In this document: positions 54,696 to 62,423 of the stretch, one piece after another
How positions within the stretch are numbered: the stretch's first letter is position 1
Layout of the letters: the number at the start of each line of letters is the position of its first letter
Assembly (NCBI GenBank): GCA_900545525.1
Contig: UQZX01000010.1
Location: 30,722 to 94,721 of the forward strand
Direction: 5' to 3'
DNA length: 64,000 nt
Source of the DNA: an uncultured Prevotella sp.
GTDB lineage: Bacteria > Bacteroidota > Bacteroidia > Bacteroidales > Bacteroidaceae
Notes under the pieces: generated by a model
Database searches by the model: none
Told to the model about the DNA's origin: nothing
What the model saw: only the letters and a program-made list of their open reading frames with translations
Position numbers and translations under genes: made by a program

Positions 54696-56882
54696 TACGC
54701 CCTTGATTGTACCCAGTTTTTTTATAAGCTTCTCAAGCCTGTTTATATCTTCCACGCTTATCACGATGTTACCGCTGAACAAACCGTCGGAACTGTCTAC
54801 GTTGATGCTGCGTATCATTATTTTCTCCTCTTTTGATATAATGCTTGTGATGTTGTTGAGTATACCGATATTGTCGTTACCCACAACTCTCAATATAGTG
54901 GTATACTGTGAAACACCCTTCCCGCTCCACTGCGCCTTGACTATACGGTAGCCGAAACGCTTGTGAAGCTCGTGAGAATTGGGACAAGAAGTCTTGTGTA
55001 TCTTTATTCCGCCGTTTACTGTCACAAAGCCGAAGATATCATCCCCGTATACGGGGTGACAGCATTTGGACAAGGAATATTCCAGTCCTTTCATGTTACG
55101 GTCTATCACCAGCACATCTTCATGTCCTATTCCCTTGTCTGATACAGGTGCCTCAAAGCTGAAACCCTCCGCACTGCGCACGTTCTGTGAAGGTGTGGTG
55201 CTGTCATGATTTTGTATTTTCAGATAAGTGTCTATGACATGGTTCATGTCAAGCGTCTCATCCGCAATCTGTTTGTAAAAGTCCTTGGTCTCTTTAAAGC
55301 CGAGTTTCTTTATGAGGTGGGACATTGTTGCCTCTGAAAGCTCTATCTTGCGGTTTTTCATACGCCGCTCGAGCATTTCCTTTGCATAGAGACCGTCTTT
55401 TATCTGTGTCTCTTTCAATGCCTGCCTTATCTTTGCCTTTGCGCGACTTGTCTTTACAATGTTTATCCAGTCTTGCTTAGGAGTCTGGTTGTTTGATGTT
55501 ATGATGTCAATCTGGTCACCGCTCTTAAGGACATACCTGAGGGTTACTATCTTTCCGTTTATCTTTGCCCCTACGCAACAGTTGCCTATATTGGAATGAA
55601 TGTGGTAGGCAAAGTCGAGAACCGTTGCCCCTTTGGGAAATCTTATGAGGTCTCCCTTGGGCGTGAATACAAATATCTCGTCTTCGTAGAGGTCCATTTT
55701 AAACCGGTCCATCACCTGCATATCGTCCTTACTCTCCAAGGCGCGTCTTATACTGTTGAGCCAGTCGTCCTGTCCGGCATCGCCTTTAATACCCTTATAG
55801 CGCCAGTGGGCAGCGAGTCCGCGCTCTGCCACATCGTCCATACGCTCCGTTCTTATCTGCACTTCCACCCATTTGCCCTCGGGACCGTTCACGGTGATGT
55901 GCAGGCTCTCGTAGCCATTAGACTTAGGAACGGTAAGCCAGTCGCGCATACGGTTATGGTTTGGCACGTACATGTTGGTTATCAGGGCAAAGACCTGCCA
56001 GCACTGCACCTTCTCCAGTTCTGGAGGAGAGTCAAGAATGATACGTATGGCGAACAGGTCGAAGATGCCTTCAAAGTTGCACTTCTGCTTTTTCATCTTC
56101 TGCCATATACTGTGTATGCTCTTTGTCCTGCCCTTCATGTGGAACTTAAGACCGGCATCAGTGAGCTTTTTCTCTATCGGCGCGATGAACTTCTCAATGT
56201 AAAGGTCACGGTTTTTCTTTGTCTCATTCAGCTTATTCTTTATCATATAATAAGCGTCATGCTCCAAATACTTAAGGCTGAGGTCCTCAAGTTCGCTCTT
56301 AAGTTTATACAGTCCCAGTTTGTGTGCCAGCGGTGCATAAAGATAGCTTGCCTCCTCGCTGACCTTGAATTTGGCGTCAATGTTGTCAGTGTCGCGTATC
56401 TGTCTCATAAGATTTACGCGGTCTGCAATCATGATAAGTATCACGCGCATATCCTCGGCAAAAGAAAGCAGCAGATTTCTGAAGTTCTCGCTTTCGATAA
56501 CGGGATTTTTCTTATACAGTTCCTGTATCTTTACAAGCCCTTTTATAATGCGTGACACGTTCTCACCAAACTCTTCCCTTATTTTTTCTATGGCAGCACT
56601 GTTGTCCTTGATACCGGTGTAAAGAAGGATGGCAATGATGCCGTCGTGCTTAAGCCCTATTTCCTCATGGGCAATAAGTGCGGTTCTGAAACTCGACAGT
56701 ATGGGGTTTATGCCGAAAACATCGCGCACGATATCTCCGTTGCCGGCGGCAGCTTTCAGACAGCTGTATATCTTCTTCTCTTCCGTTCGTGTTACGGCAT
56801 TTCCGGTTGCGCTGCGCAATGTCTTCAATAAACTTATGAGTTCGGTTCTTTCATCCTTTGTAAATAACAAATTGCCTGCCAT
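54675..56882 (-). CDS. relA: RelA/SpoT family (p)ppGpp synthetase with degenerate hydrolase site
   Basis: A 735-residue long RSH protein. In order: an N-terminal HD-like domain (about 40-190), the synthetase domain (about 240-350; IFDLFAIRII, PKSNGYESLHITV, EVQIRTERMDD), a TGS domain (FTPKGDLIRFPKGATVLDFAYHIH near residue 405), a zinc-finger/helical region, and a C-terminal ACT domain (TTILRVVGNDNIGILNNITSI near residue 663). The HDxxED hydrolase motif is missing: the aligned region reads LLYTGIKDN (86-94), so hydrolysis is probably lost. The substrate-polarity motif is RMRD (311-314), close to RxKD. It is probably a synthetase-only RelA-type enzyme; another Rel with hydrolase activity is expected elsewhere. 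Confidence 0.9.
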   Translation of the reverse strand: MAGNLLFTKDERTELISLLKTLRSATGNAVTRTEEKKIYSCLKAAAGNGDIVRDVFGINPILSSFRTALIAHEEIGLKHDGIIAILLYTGIKDNSAAIEKIREEFGENVSRIIKGLVKIQELYKKNPVIESENFRNLLLSFAEDMRVILIMIADRVNLMRQIRDTDNIDAKFKVSEEASYLYAPLAHKLGLYKLKSELEDLSLKYLEHDAYYMIKNKLNETKKNRDLYIEKFIAPIEKKLTDAGLKFHMKGRTKSIHSIWQKMKKQKCNFEGIFDLFAIRIILDSPPELEKVQCWQVFALITNMYVPNHNRMRDWLTVPKSNGYESLHITVNGPEGKWVEVQIRTERMDDVAERGLAAHWRYKGIKGDAGQDDWLNSIRRALESKDDMQVMDRFKMDLYEDEIFVFTPKGDLIRFPKGATVLDFAYHIHSNIGNCCVGAKINGKIVTLRYVLKSGDQIDIITSNNQTPKQDWINIVKTSRAKAKIRQALKETQIKDGLYAKEMLERRMKNRKIELSEATMSHLIKKLGFKETKDFYKQIADETLDMNHVIDTYLKIQNHDSTTPSQNVRSAEGFSFEAPVSDKGIGHEDVLVIDRNMKGLEYSLSKCCHPVYGDDIFGFVTVNGGIKIHKTSCPNSHELHKRFGYRIVKAQWSGKGVSQYTTILRVVGNDNIGILNNITSIISKEEKIMIRSINVDSSDGLFSGNIVISVEDINRLEKLIKKLGTIKGVKQIRRL

Positions 56883-56910
56883 ATACCGTTGTTTGGTTTG
56901 TTTTATGCAA

Positions 56911-56918
56911 CAAAGGTA
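56911..56918 (-). promoter_or_regulatory. Promoter -7 box for the relA-type gene
   Basis: The minus strand reads TACCTTTG, matching TAnnTTTG, 28 bp upstream of the start. Confidence 0.6.
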
Positions 56919-56961
56919 TAATTTTTTCCACTAAAAGATGTTTCTTTTAATAAAAAACAGC

Positions 56962-56969
56962 TATATTTG
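56962..56969 (+). promoter_or_regulatory. Promoter -7 box for the DUF4301 gene
   Basis: TATATTTG matches TAnnTTTG, 38 bp before the ATG at 57008. Confidence 0.6.
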
Positions 56970-57007
56970 TAACAGATTTAAACAAACCTTTTTATACTAT
57001 AATACTT

Positions 57008-58525
57008 ATGTTATCACAAAAAGATTTATCCCAAATTGCTCAAAAGGGAATAACAGAAGAGCAGATCTACACACAATTAGAAGAATTCAAGACAGGTTTC
57101 CCGTTTTTGAAGCTTGAGGCTGCGGCAGGAATAGGGCAGGGCATCATTTCTCCCGATGACGCCGGGCGCAACGGGTTCATAGATGCATGGAAACAATACA
57201 AGGCAGAAGGGCACCGGATTGTAAAGTTTGTTCCGGCGAGCGGTGCGGCAAGCCGTATGTTCAAGGACATGTTCGCATTTCTCGATGCCTCGTATGACGA
57301 GCCGCAAACAGACTTTGAGAAGAAGTATTTCGACAATATAGAGAAGTTTGCCTTTTACGATGCCCTTAACGAAAAATGTATTGCCAACAACGGAAAAGAC
57401 ATCAAGACGCTCATGGGCGAAGGTAATTACAAGGCTGTTGTGGCAAACATGCTTGGACACGACGGACTTAACTACGGACAGCTGCCCAAGGGACTGCTTC
57501 TTTTCCACAGCTATCAGGACGGCGCACGCACTCCTATAGAAGAGCATCTGGTTGAAGGAGCACTCTATGCGGACAGCAAGGGAATGGCCAATATGCACTT
57601 CACCGTAAGTCCGGAGCACAGGGAACTGTTCGAAAAGAAAGTGTCTGAGAAGAAAGCGGTGTACGAAAAGAAGTATGGCATAAGCTATGACGTGTCTTTT
57701 TCAGAACAGAAGCCGAGCACAGACACCGTTGCTGCCAATCCGGACAACACGCCTTTCCGCAACGAAGACGGTTCGTTGCTCTTCCGTCCGGGCGGACACG
57801 GAGCACTTATACAGAACTTGAACGATATAGAGGCTGACATCGTATTCATAAAGAATATTGACAATGTGGTTCCTGACAGCCTCAAGGAAGACACTGTGAC
57901 ATACAAGCAGCTCATAGCAGGCGTGCTCGTAACACTGCAGAAACAGGCATTCGAATATCTCAACCTGCTCGAAACGGGTTCATACAGCCACGAGCAGCTT
58001 GAGGAAATAATACGTTTTGTACAGCGCGATTTGTGCTGCCGCAAGCATGATATAAAGGAACTGGAAGATGCAGAGCTTGTTATCTATCTCAAACAGAAGC
58101 TAAACCGCCCGATGCGTGTATGTGGAGTAGTAAAGAATGTAGGTGAGCCGGGCGGAGGTCCGTTCCTTACTTATAATCAGGACGGTACGGTAAGCCTGCA
58201 AATTCTTGAAAGCAGCCAGATAGACAAGAGCAATACAGAGTATATGAAGATGTTTACGGAGGGTACACACTTCAATCCTGTAGACCTTGTTTGTGCGGTT
58301 AAGGACTATAAGGGCAATGCTTTCAATCTTCCCGAATTTGTTGACAAGACTACGGGCTTCATAAGTTCGAAGAGCAAGAACGGCAAGGAACTGAAAGCCC
58401 TTGAGCTTCCCGGACTGTGGAACGGTGCAATGAGCAACTGGAATACGGTATTTGTTGAAGTTCCTCTTTCAACCTTCAATCCGGTGAAGACCGTAAACGA
58501 CCTTCTCAGAGAACAGCATCAGTAA
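57008..58525 (+). CDS. DUF4301 family protein
   Basis: A 505-residue cytoplasmic protein of DUF4301, a conserved Bacteroidetes family of unknown function. The segment FVPASGAASRMFKDMFAFL near residue 76 has the look of a nucleotide-sugar-transferase-like glycine-rich region, and FRPGGHGALIQNLNDIEADIVFIKNIDNV near residue 260 and VVKNVGEPGGGPFLTYNQDG near residue 375 resemble the active-site layout of UDP-sugar pyrophosphorylases; that relationship is my inference. No signal peptide. It is a single-gene unit, followed by a MITE-like element and array locus D. Confidence 0.85.
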   Translation: MLSQKDLSQIAQKGITEEQIYTQLEEFKTGFPFLKLEAAAGIGQGIISPDDAGRNGFIDAWKQYKAEGHRIVKFVPASGAASRMFKDMFAFLDASYDEPQTDFEKKYFDNIEKFAFYDALNEKCIANNGKDIKTLMGEGNYKAVVANMLGHDGLNYGQLPKGLLLFHSYQDGARTPIEEHLVEGALYADSKGMANMHFTVSPEHRELFEKKVSEKKAVYEKKYGISYDVSFSEQKPSTDTVAANPDNTPFRNEDGSLLFRPGGHGALIQNLNDIEADIVFIKNIDNVVPDSLKEDTVTYKQLIAGVLVTLQKQAFEYLNLLETGSYSHEQLEEIIRFVQRDLCCRKHDIKELEDAELVIYLKQKLNRPMRVCGVVKNVGEPGGGPFLTYNQDGTVSLQILESSQIDKSNTEYMKMFTEGTHFNPVDLVCAVKDYKGNAFNLPEFVDKTTGFISSKSKNGKELKALELPGLWNGAMSNWNTVFVEVPLSTFNPVKTVNDLLREQHQ

Positions 58526-58535
58526 ATCTCAGGAT

Positions 58536-58685
58536 GGTGTGTCAAAAACTCAATACTTCCAACCTGTAGGGACATATTCTTGTATTTGTCCGTTCGTAAC
58601 ATCCTTATATTCAATGGCTGTTTGGCGGACAAATACAAGAATATGTCCCTACAGGTTGGCGCTGCATGAGAAATTTTGACACACC
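58536..58685. mobile_element. MITE-like inverted-repeat element
   Basis: A 150-bp non-coding element bounded by GGTGTGTCAAAA and its reverse complement TTTTGACACACC. Inside it are long arms, CCAACCTGTAGGGACATATT onward (58559-58592) and the reverse complement (58626-58659), near perfect over about 34 bp, around a loop of about 33 nt. The arm core ATATTCTTGTATTTGTC is shared with the element at 16241-16355. It has the structure of a miniature inverted-repeat transposable element. No transposase is present and no obvious target-site duplication is seen. Confidence 0.7.
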
Positions 58686-58705
58686 TTCTTATATTAAAGA
58701 AGAGC

Positions 58706-58784
58706 AAAGCTATGCCTTATGCTTCATAACCCTATGCTTTAGACATCAAAAAGCATAGGGTTATGAAGCATAAGGCATAGCTTT
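58706..58784. repeat. 22-nt periodic palindrome array, locus D
   Basis: Words start at 58706, 58728, 58750 and 58772: AAAGCTATGCCTT, AACCCTATGCTTT, AAAGCATAGGGTT and AAGGCATAGCTTT, with 9-nt spacers ATGCTTCAT, AGACATCAA and ATGAAGCAT. The whole is an exact 35-bp inverted repeat (58706-58740 with 58750-58784) around a 9-nt loop: word 1 is the reverse complement of word 4, word 2 of word 3, spacer 1 of spacer 3. It starts 20 bp after the MITE-like element, between convergent genes. The gap 58785-58878 shows nothing further. Confidence 0.85.
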
Positions 58785-58878
58785 ATTATGAATCTTTGTA
58801 ATATATTGACTATGAAGGTGTTGACAACAGCATATTCAAAGCGAGGAAACAGGTGGCAAATTTGCCGTATAGGCAAAC

Positions 58879-59394
58879 TTATACAATAAGCAGCTGCAAT
58901 TCTTTCCTCATTATTTCACTTTCAAAATTAGGAGTAAAGACTTCCTTGCCTATATTCTCCCTTATTTCATCCAATGTCCAGAACCTTCCTCCGTCAAGTT
59001 CTTCAGCGTCAGGCGTTATCTCTTTGCTGTATACAGTCTTGTATACATACACCAGTTCACGTTCACGGCCGCTTTCAAAGACATAGTGTCCAAGCCTGAT
59101 ATGGGAAAAGGCGGATAAGCCAAGTTCCTCTTCTGCTTCACGCAACAGCGCAGCCTCTATATCTTCACCCAATGAAACATGCCCTCCTACCGCCGTATCC
59201 CATTTGCCCGGCTGTATGTCCTTCCACGCGGGACGCTTTTGCAAATACAGGCTTCCGTCAGTGTTGAATACATGCAGGTGTACCACCGGATGAAGCCTTT
59301 TGGAGCCTCCATGTGCCATTTCGCGTGTCATGCAACCCACTATGTTGCCATTCTCATCTACCTCTGGAAACATTTCCTCCTTATTATCTGTCAT
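58879..59394 (-). CDS. NUDIX hydrolase
   Basis: About 171 residues from the ATG at 59394 (MTDNKEEMFPEVDENG); an in-frame ATG at 59421 would start 3 bp after the ispE stop and is also possible. The Nudix box is complete: G-x5-E-x7-REAEEELGL, beginning at GGHVSLGEDIEAALL. The surrounding KWDTAVGGH and VVHLHVFNTDGSLYLQKR resemble isopentenyl-diphosphate isomerase-like and general Nudix proteins. The substrate is unknown. Its position behind ispE is compatible with isoprenoid metabolism but is not proof. Confidence 0.88.
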   Translation of the reverse strand: MTDNKEEMFPEVDENGNIVGCMTREMAHGGSKRLHPVVHLHVFNTDGSLYLQKRPAWKDIQPGKWDTAVGGHVSLGEDIEAALLREAEEELGLSAFSHIRLGHYVFESGRERELVYVYKTVYSKEITPDAEELDGGRFWTLDEIRENIGKEVFTPNFESEIMRKELQLLIV

Positions 59395-59424
59395 ATCTCC
59401 GATATTTAAATATGAAATCATCTT

Positions 59425-60249
59425 TTATAATACAGCAACAAAACATCCTCCGAACATATCCGTGACATTGGACGGAACATCTCTGAATATGCCGAACAGT
59501 GCACTCCCGCTCCCGCTCATTGCCGCATATACGGCACCGATGTCGTATAGCCGCTGTTTAATGGCAGCTATCTCCGGGTGCAATGCAAATATACTCTTTT
59601 CAAAATCATTGGCAAGTTCTTCCCGCCATGTATCTATAGGCTGTCCCACTATGTCGCGGCAACATTTGGAAGGCTTTGCCGGCGTTATGAGAGAGAATGC
59701 CTCACGTGTGCTTACCGGTATGCCGGGCTTTACTATCACTATCCTATACCCCGACAAGTCTATGTCCACCGGCTGCAAAATATCACCTATCCCCTCAGCA
59801 TAAGAAGGCCGGGGATTAATAAAGAAAGCACAGTCGGCACCAAGACTTGCGGCATACTCCATCATCCTTTCAGTCGTGATGCCAAGTCCGAACATGTCGT
59901 TGAGCAAACGTATCGTATATGCACAGTCGGAAGAACCGCCTCCCATTCCAGCCTGCATGGGTATCTTCTTGCACAGGCTTATGCGTACATGCGGCAAGCT
60001 GTAGTCTTTTGCCAGCATCTTGTATGCTTTCACCACGAGGTTGTCGCCCGCATTGCCTGCCACGGGCATACCCTCTACCTCAAGTGTACATGCCTCTTCC
60101 CCTGATGTATGTCCGTCTGCGGCAACAATCTCTATCCTGTCTGATATGTCTACCGGGTAAAATACCGTCTCAAGATTGTGGTATCCGTCAGTCCTGCGGC
60201 TCACAATATTAAGTCCAAGGTTAATTTTAGCACATGGAAATGTTATCAT
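59425..60249 (-). CDS. ispE: 4-Diphosphocytidyl-2-C-methyl-D-erythritol kinase
   Basis: A 274-residue GHMP kinase of the MEP isoprenoid pathway that phosphorylates CDP-ME. Start chosen at the ATG at 60249 (MITFPCAKINLGLNI), where AKINLGL is the family start and its lysine is catalytic; the 13-residue extension to 60288 crosses the promoter box and is rejected. The glycine-rich ATP loop MGGGSSDCAYTIR lies near residue 96, and GADCAFF near residue 130 contains the catalytic aspartate. It opens a two-gene unit with the NUDIX gene and diverges from dnaB. It supplies the isoprenoid side chain for menaquinone among other products. Confidence 0.94.
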   Translation of the reverse strand: MITFPCAKINLGLNIVSRRTDGYHNLETVFYPVDISDRIEIVAADGHTSGEEACTLEVEGMPVAGNAGDNLVVKAYKMLAKDYSLPHVRISLCKKIPMQAGMGGGSSDCAYTIRLLNDMFGLGITTERMMEYAASLGADCAFFINPRPSYAEGIGDILQPVDIDLSGYRIVIVKPGIPVSTREAFSLITPAKPSKCCRDIVGQPIDTWREELANDFEKSIFALHPEIAAIKQRLYDIGAVYAAMSGSGSALFGIFRDVPSNVTDMFGGCFVAVL

Positions 60250-60265
60250 CTGTCTCTTTTTGCCA

Positions 60266-60273
60266 CAAAAATA
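60266..60273 (-). promoter_or_regulatory. Promoter -7 box for ispE
   Basis: The minus strand reads TATTTTTG, matching TAnnTTTG, 16 bp upstream of the chosen ispE start. Confidence 0.55.
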
Positions 60274-60318
60274 CGAAAAACTTGACAAGTAATTAACGGA
60301 CCGTATGAAGTTTTTTTG

Positions 60319-60326
60319 TATTTTTG
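60319..60326 (+). promoter_or_regulatory. Promoter -7 box for dnaB
   Basis: TATTTTTG matches TAnnTTTG, 22 bp before the ATG at 60349; an upstream in-frame start at 60316 would lie in it. Confidence 0.55.
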
Positions 60327-60348
60327 CACTTCACATAAATATAACGTT

Positions 60349-61830
60349 ATGCCGGAAAGAAAAGCCAGAAACGCCATAGACACTTCCTATGGTCACATGC
60401 AGCCGCAGGCTACGGACATAGAGCGGGTTGTTCTCGGTGCACTGATGATAGACAAGGACGCATTTTCCATTGTCAGTGAGATATTAAAGCCCGAGACGTT
60501 TTACGAGCCGCGCAACCAGAAGATATACAGGGCAATACAGACGCTCAGCATGAATGAAAATCCCGTCGACATAATGACGGTGATTGAAGAGCTTAGACAC
60601 GAGGGAACACTTGACGACGTGGGAGGTCCCACATACATCGTGGACCTGAGCTCACACGTGGCGTCGTCCGCCAACATAGAGTATCATGCACGCATACTGG
60701 CACATAAGTTCATGGCGCGCCAGCTCATATCTTTTGCCGGCGTTATCGAGACAAAGGCATTTGACGAGACCACGGACGTGGATGAGCTGATGCAGGAGGC
60801 GGAGTCGTCGCTTTTCGAACTGTCGCAGAAGAACATGCGCCAGGACTATACGCAAGTGGAGCCTGTTGTAGACCAGGCGATAAAAATATTGCAGAAAGCT
60901 GCCGCCAACAAGGGCGAGCTTACGGGCATACCGACAGGATACGGCAAGCTTGACGACATGACGGCGGGCTGGCAGGCGAGCGACCTCGTAATCATAGCGG
61001 GGCGTCCGGCAATGGGAAAGACATCGTTTGCACTGTCTCTTGCCAAGAATATTGCCGTAGACTATCAGCGCCCCATCGCTTTCTTCTCGCTCGAAATGAA
61101 CAACGTGCAGCTTGTAAACCGCCTTATATCAAACGTCTGTGAGATAGAGGGAAAGAAAATTCTCAACGGACAGCTGGACGACGAGGAATGGAAAAGGCTC
61201 GATATGAATATCGGCAGGCTGCAGACCGCTCCCATTTACGTGGACGATACTCCAGGCATGTCCATATTCGAGTTGCGCACGAAGGCGCGCAGGCTTGTGC
61301 GTGAGAAGAAGGTGGAGATAATAATGATAGACTACCTGCAGCTGATGAATGCCAACGGCGCGCGCTTTGGCAGCCGTCAGGAGGAGGTCTCGACAATCAG
61401 CCGCTCGCTGAAAGGGCTTGCGAAGGAGCTTGACATACCGATACTTGCACTGTCGCAGCTGAACCGTACGGTAGAGGGACGCGAGGGACTTGAGGGCAAG
61501 CGCCCGCAGCTGAGCGACCTCCGCGAGTCGGGAGCCATAGAGCAGGATGCCGACATGGTGCTGTTTGTGCACCGTCCTGAATACTATCGCATATTTGAAG
61601 ATGAAAAGGGAAACGACCTGCACGGCAAGGCGCAGATTATCATAGCAAAGCACCGCAAGGGCGGAACGGGCGACGTGCTGCTCGATTTCCGCGGTGAGTT
61701 CACGCGCTTCCAAAACCCCGACACATCGTTCAGGCACTCCGGACCGGGCGGAGAGATAATCGGTTCGAAGCTTAACGGAGGCGATATGATGCCCCCGCCG
61801 CCACTCCCTCCGGCAGACATGCCGTTCTGA
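60349..61830 (+). CDS. dnaB: Replicative DNA helicase DnaB
   Basis: A 493-residue hexameric 5'-3' helicase of the replication fork. The N-terminal domain (about residues 20-125; ATDIERVVLGALMIDKDAF) is followed by the RecA-like motor with Walker A GRPAMGKTS at 218-226, EIIMIDYLQLMNA (Walker B) near residue 325, and the family segment SRSLKGLAKELDIPILALSQLNRTVEGR near residue 355. The short proline-rich end (MPPPPLPPADMPF) is a flexible tail. No intein interrupts the usual insertion sites. It is followed by array locus E and then leuA. Confidence 0.96.
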   Translation: MPERKARNAIDTSYGHMQPQATDIERVVLGALMIDKDAFSIVSEILKPETFYEPRNQKIYRAIQTLSMNENPVDIMTVIEELRHEGTLDDVGGPTYIVDLSSHVASSANIEYHARILAHKFMARQLISFAGVIETKAFDETTDVDELMQEAESSLFELSQKNMRQDYTQVEPVVDQAIKILQKAAANKGELTGIPTGYGKLDDMTAGWQASDLVIIAGRPAMGKTSFALSLAKNIAVDYQRPIAFFSLEMNNVQLVNRLISNVCEIEGKKILNGQLDDEEWKRLDMNIGRLQTAPIYVDDTPGMSIFELRTKARRLVREKKVEIIMIDYLQLMNANGARFGSRQEEVSTISRSLKGLAKELDIPILALSQLNRTVEGREGLEGKRPQLSDLRESGAIEQDADMVLFVHRPEYYRIFEDEKGNDLHGKAQIIIAKHRKGGTGDVLLDFRGEFTRFQNPDTSFRHSGPGGEIIGSKLNGGDMMPPPPLPPADMPF

Positions 61831-61861
61831 GATTTCTACAGATGCGGTGTTTAAGGTTTTA

Positions 61862-61940
61862 AAACATCATCTTTTGCCCTCTAAAAGACCGTCTTTCACA
61901 GGATGAAATGCCGCCTTTTAGAGGGCAAAAGGTCTAATTC
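61862..61940. repeat. 22-nt periodic palindrome array, locus E
   Basis: Words start at 61862, 61884, 61906 and 61928: AAACATCATCTTT, AAAGACCGTCTTT, AAATGCCGCCTTT and AAAGGTCTAATTC, with 9-nt spacers TGCCCTCTA, CACAGGATG and TAGAGGGCA. Here the first and third spacers, not the words, are exact reverse complements, giving a stem with TTTTGCCCTCTAAAAG. A possible extra unit starts at 61840. It begins 31 bp after dnaB. Confidence 0.75.
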
Positions 61941-62204
61941 TGTATATCAGACATTTGTAATGACACTATGCAAGGCTAAATCTCAAAGGATTACACACAC
62001 GCCTTTAACTTCTTTACTCTATTCTGCACCTTTACTTCCGGAAGTATACTAATATATATAATGTGTATTTATAGATATGCCAGGTAAATGTTCCCAGTTC
62101 ACATTGCCGATACCCTACAACCGTATATGTTATATAAAAGTAATGTTGTATATAGGCTTAAAATTACAAATTGCAATATTTTGTACAATAAAAATTATAA
62201 TTTA
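61941..62204. other. Non-coding interval before the leuA promoter
   Basis: About 260 bp of AT-rich sequence with no gene, repeat or hairpin I can support. It separates array E from the leuA promoter. Confidence 0.5.
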
Positions 62205-62236
62205 TTTGTTTATATGGATTGTAATTGTTAACTTTG
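62205..62236 (+). promoter_or_regulatory. Promoter for the leu leader and leuA
   Basis: TTTG (62205-62208), 20 bp, then TAACTTTG (62229-62236), an almost ideal Bacteroidetes promoter. It leaves a leader of about 180 nt before leuA that holds the leader peptide and attenuator. Confidence 0.75.
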
Positions 62237-62267
62237 CAGCAATTAAATAAAACAAGATATACAGGCT

Positions 62268-62345
62268 ATGATGACAAGCTTTAATATATTGCACATTATT
62301 CTACGACTACGGACAGCAGGCGGAAGTGGAAGAGTGTGCATATAG
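62268..62345 (+). CDS. Leucine/isoleucine-rich leader peptide of leuA
   Basis: A 25-codon reading frame opens with two ATGs (62268 and 62271) and stops with TAG at 62343-62345. Residues 7-15 read ILHIILRLR, so six of nine control codons are Ile or Leu; the peptide ends in a glycine-rich GGSGRVCI. It lies about 30 nt after the promoter and ends 16 nt before the attenuator stem. Ribosome stalling in the Ile/Leu run when these amino acids or their charged tRNAs are scarce would influence folding of the downstream RNA, as in classic leu and ilv attenuators. No protein function is expected beyond this. Confidence 0.7.
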   Translation: MMTSFNILHIILRLRTAGGSGRVCI

Positions 62346-62361
62346 TTTTGTAGTAAAAGAC

Positions 62362-62400
62362 AAAGAGCCTTTCCCACTTTCATGTGTGAAAGGCTTTTTT
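62362..62400 (+). terminator. Attenuator terminator before leuA
   Basis: AAAGAGCCTTTCCCAC (62362-62377) and 62384-62399 form a stem with about 14 of 16 pairs, the core AGCCTTTC/GAAAGGCT being perfect, followed by a T tract that begins within the right arm. It lies 24 bp before the leuA ATG. A competing pair, GGAAGTGG (62322-62329) with CCACTTTC (62374-62381), would break it and act as antiterminator. Confidence 0.75.
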
Positions 62401-62423
62401 AATAAATATAAAGAATAAAGAAT

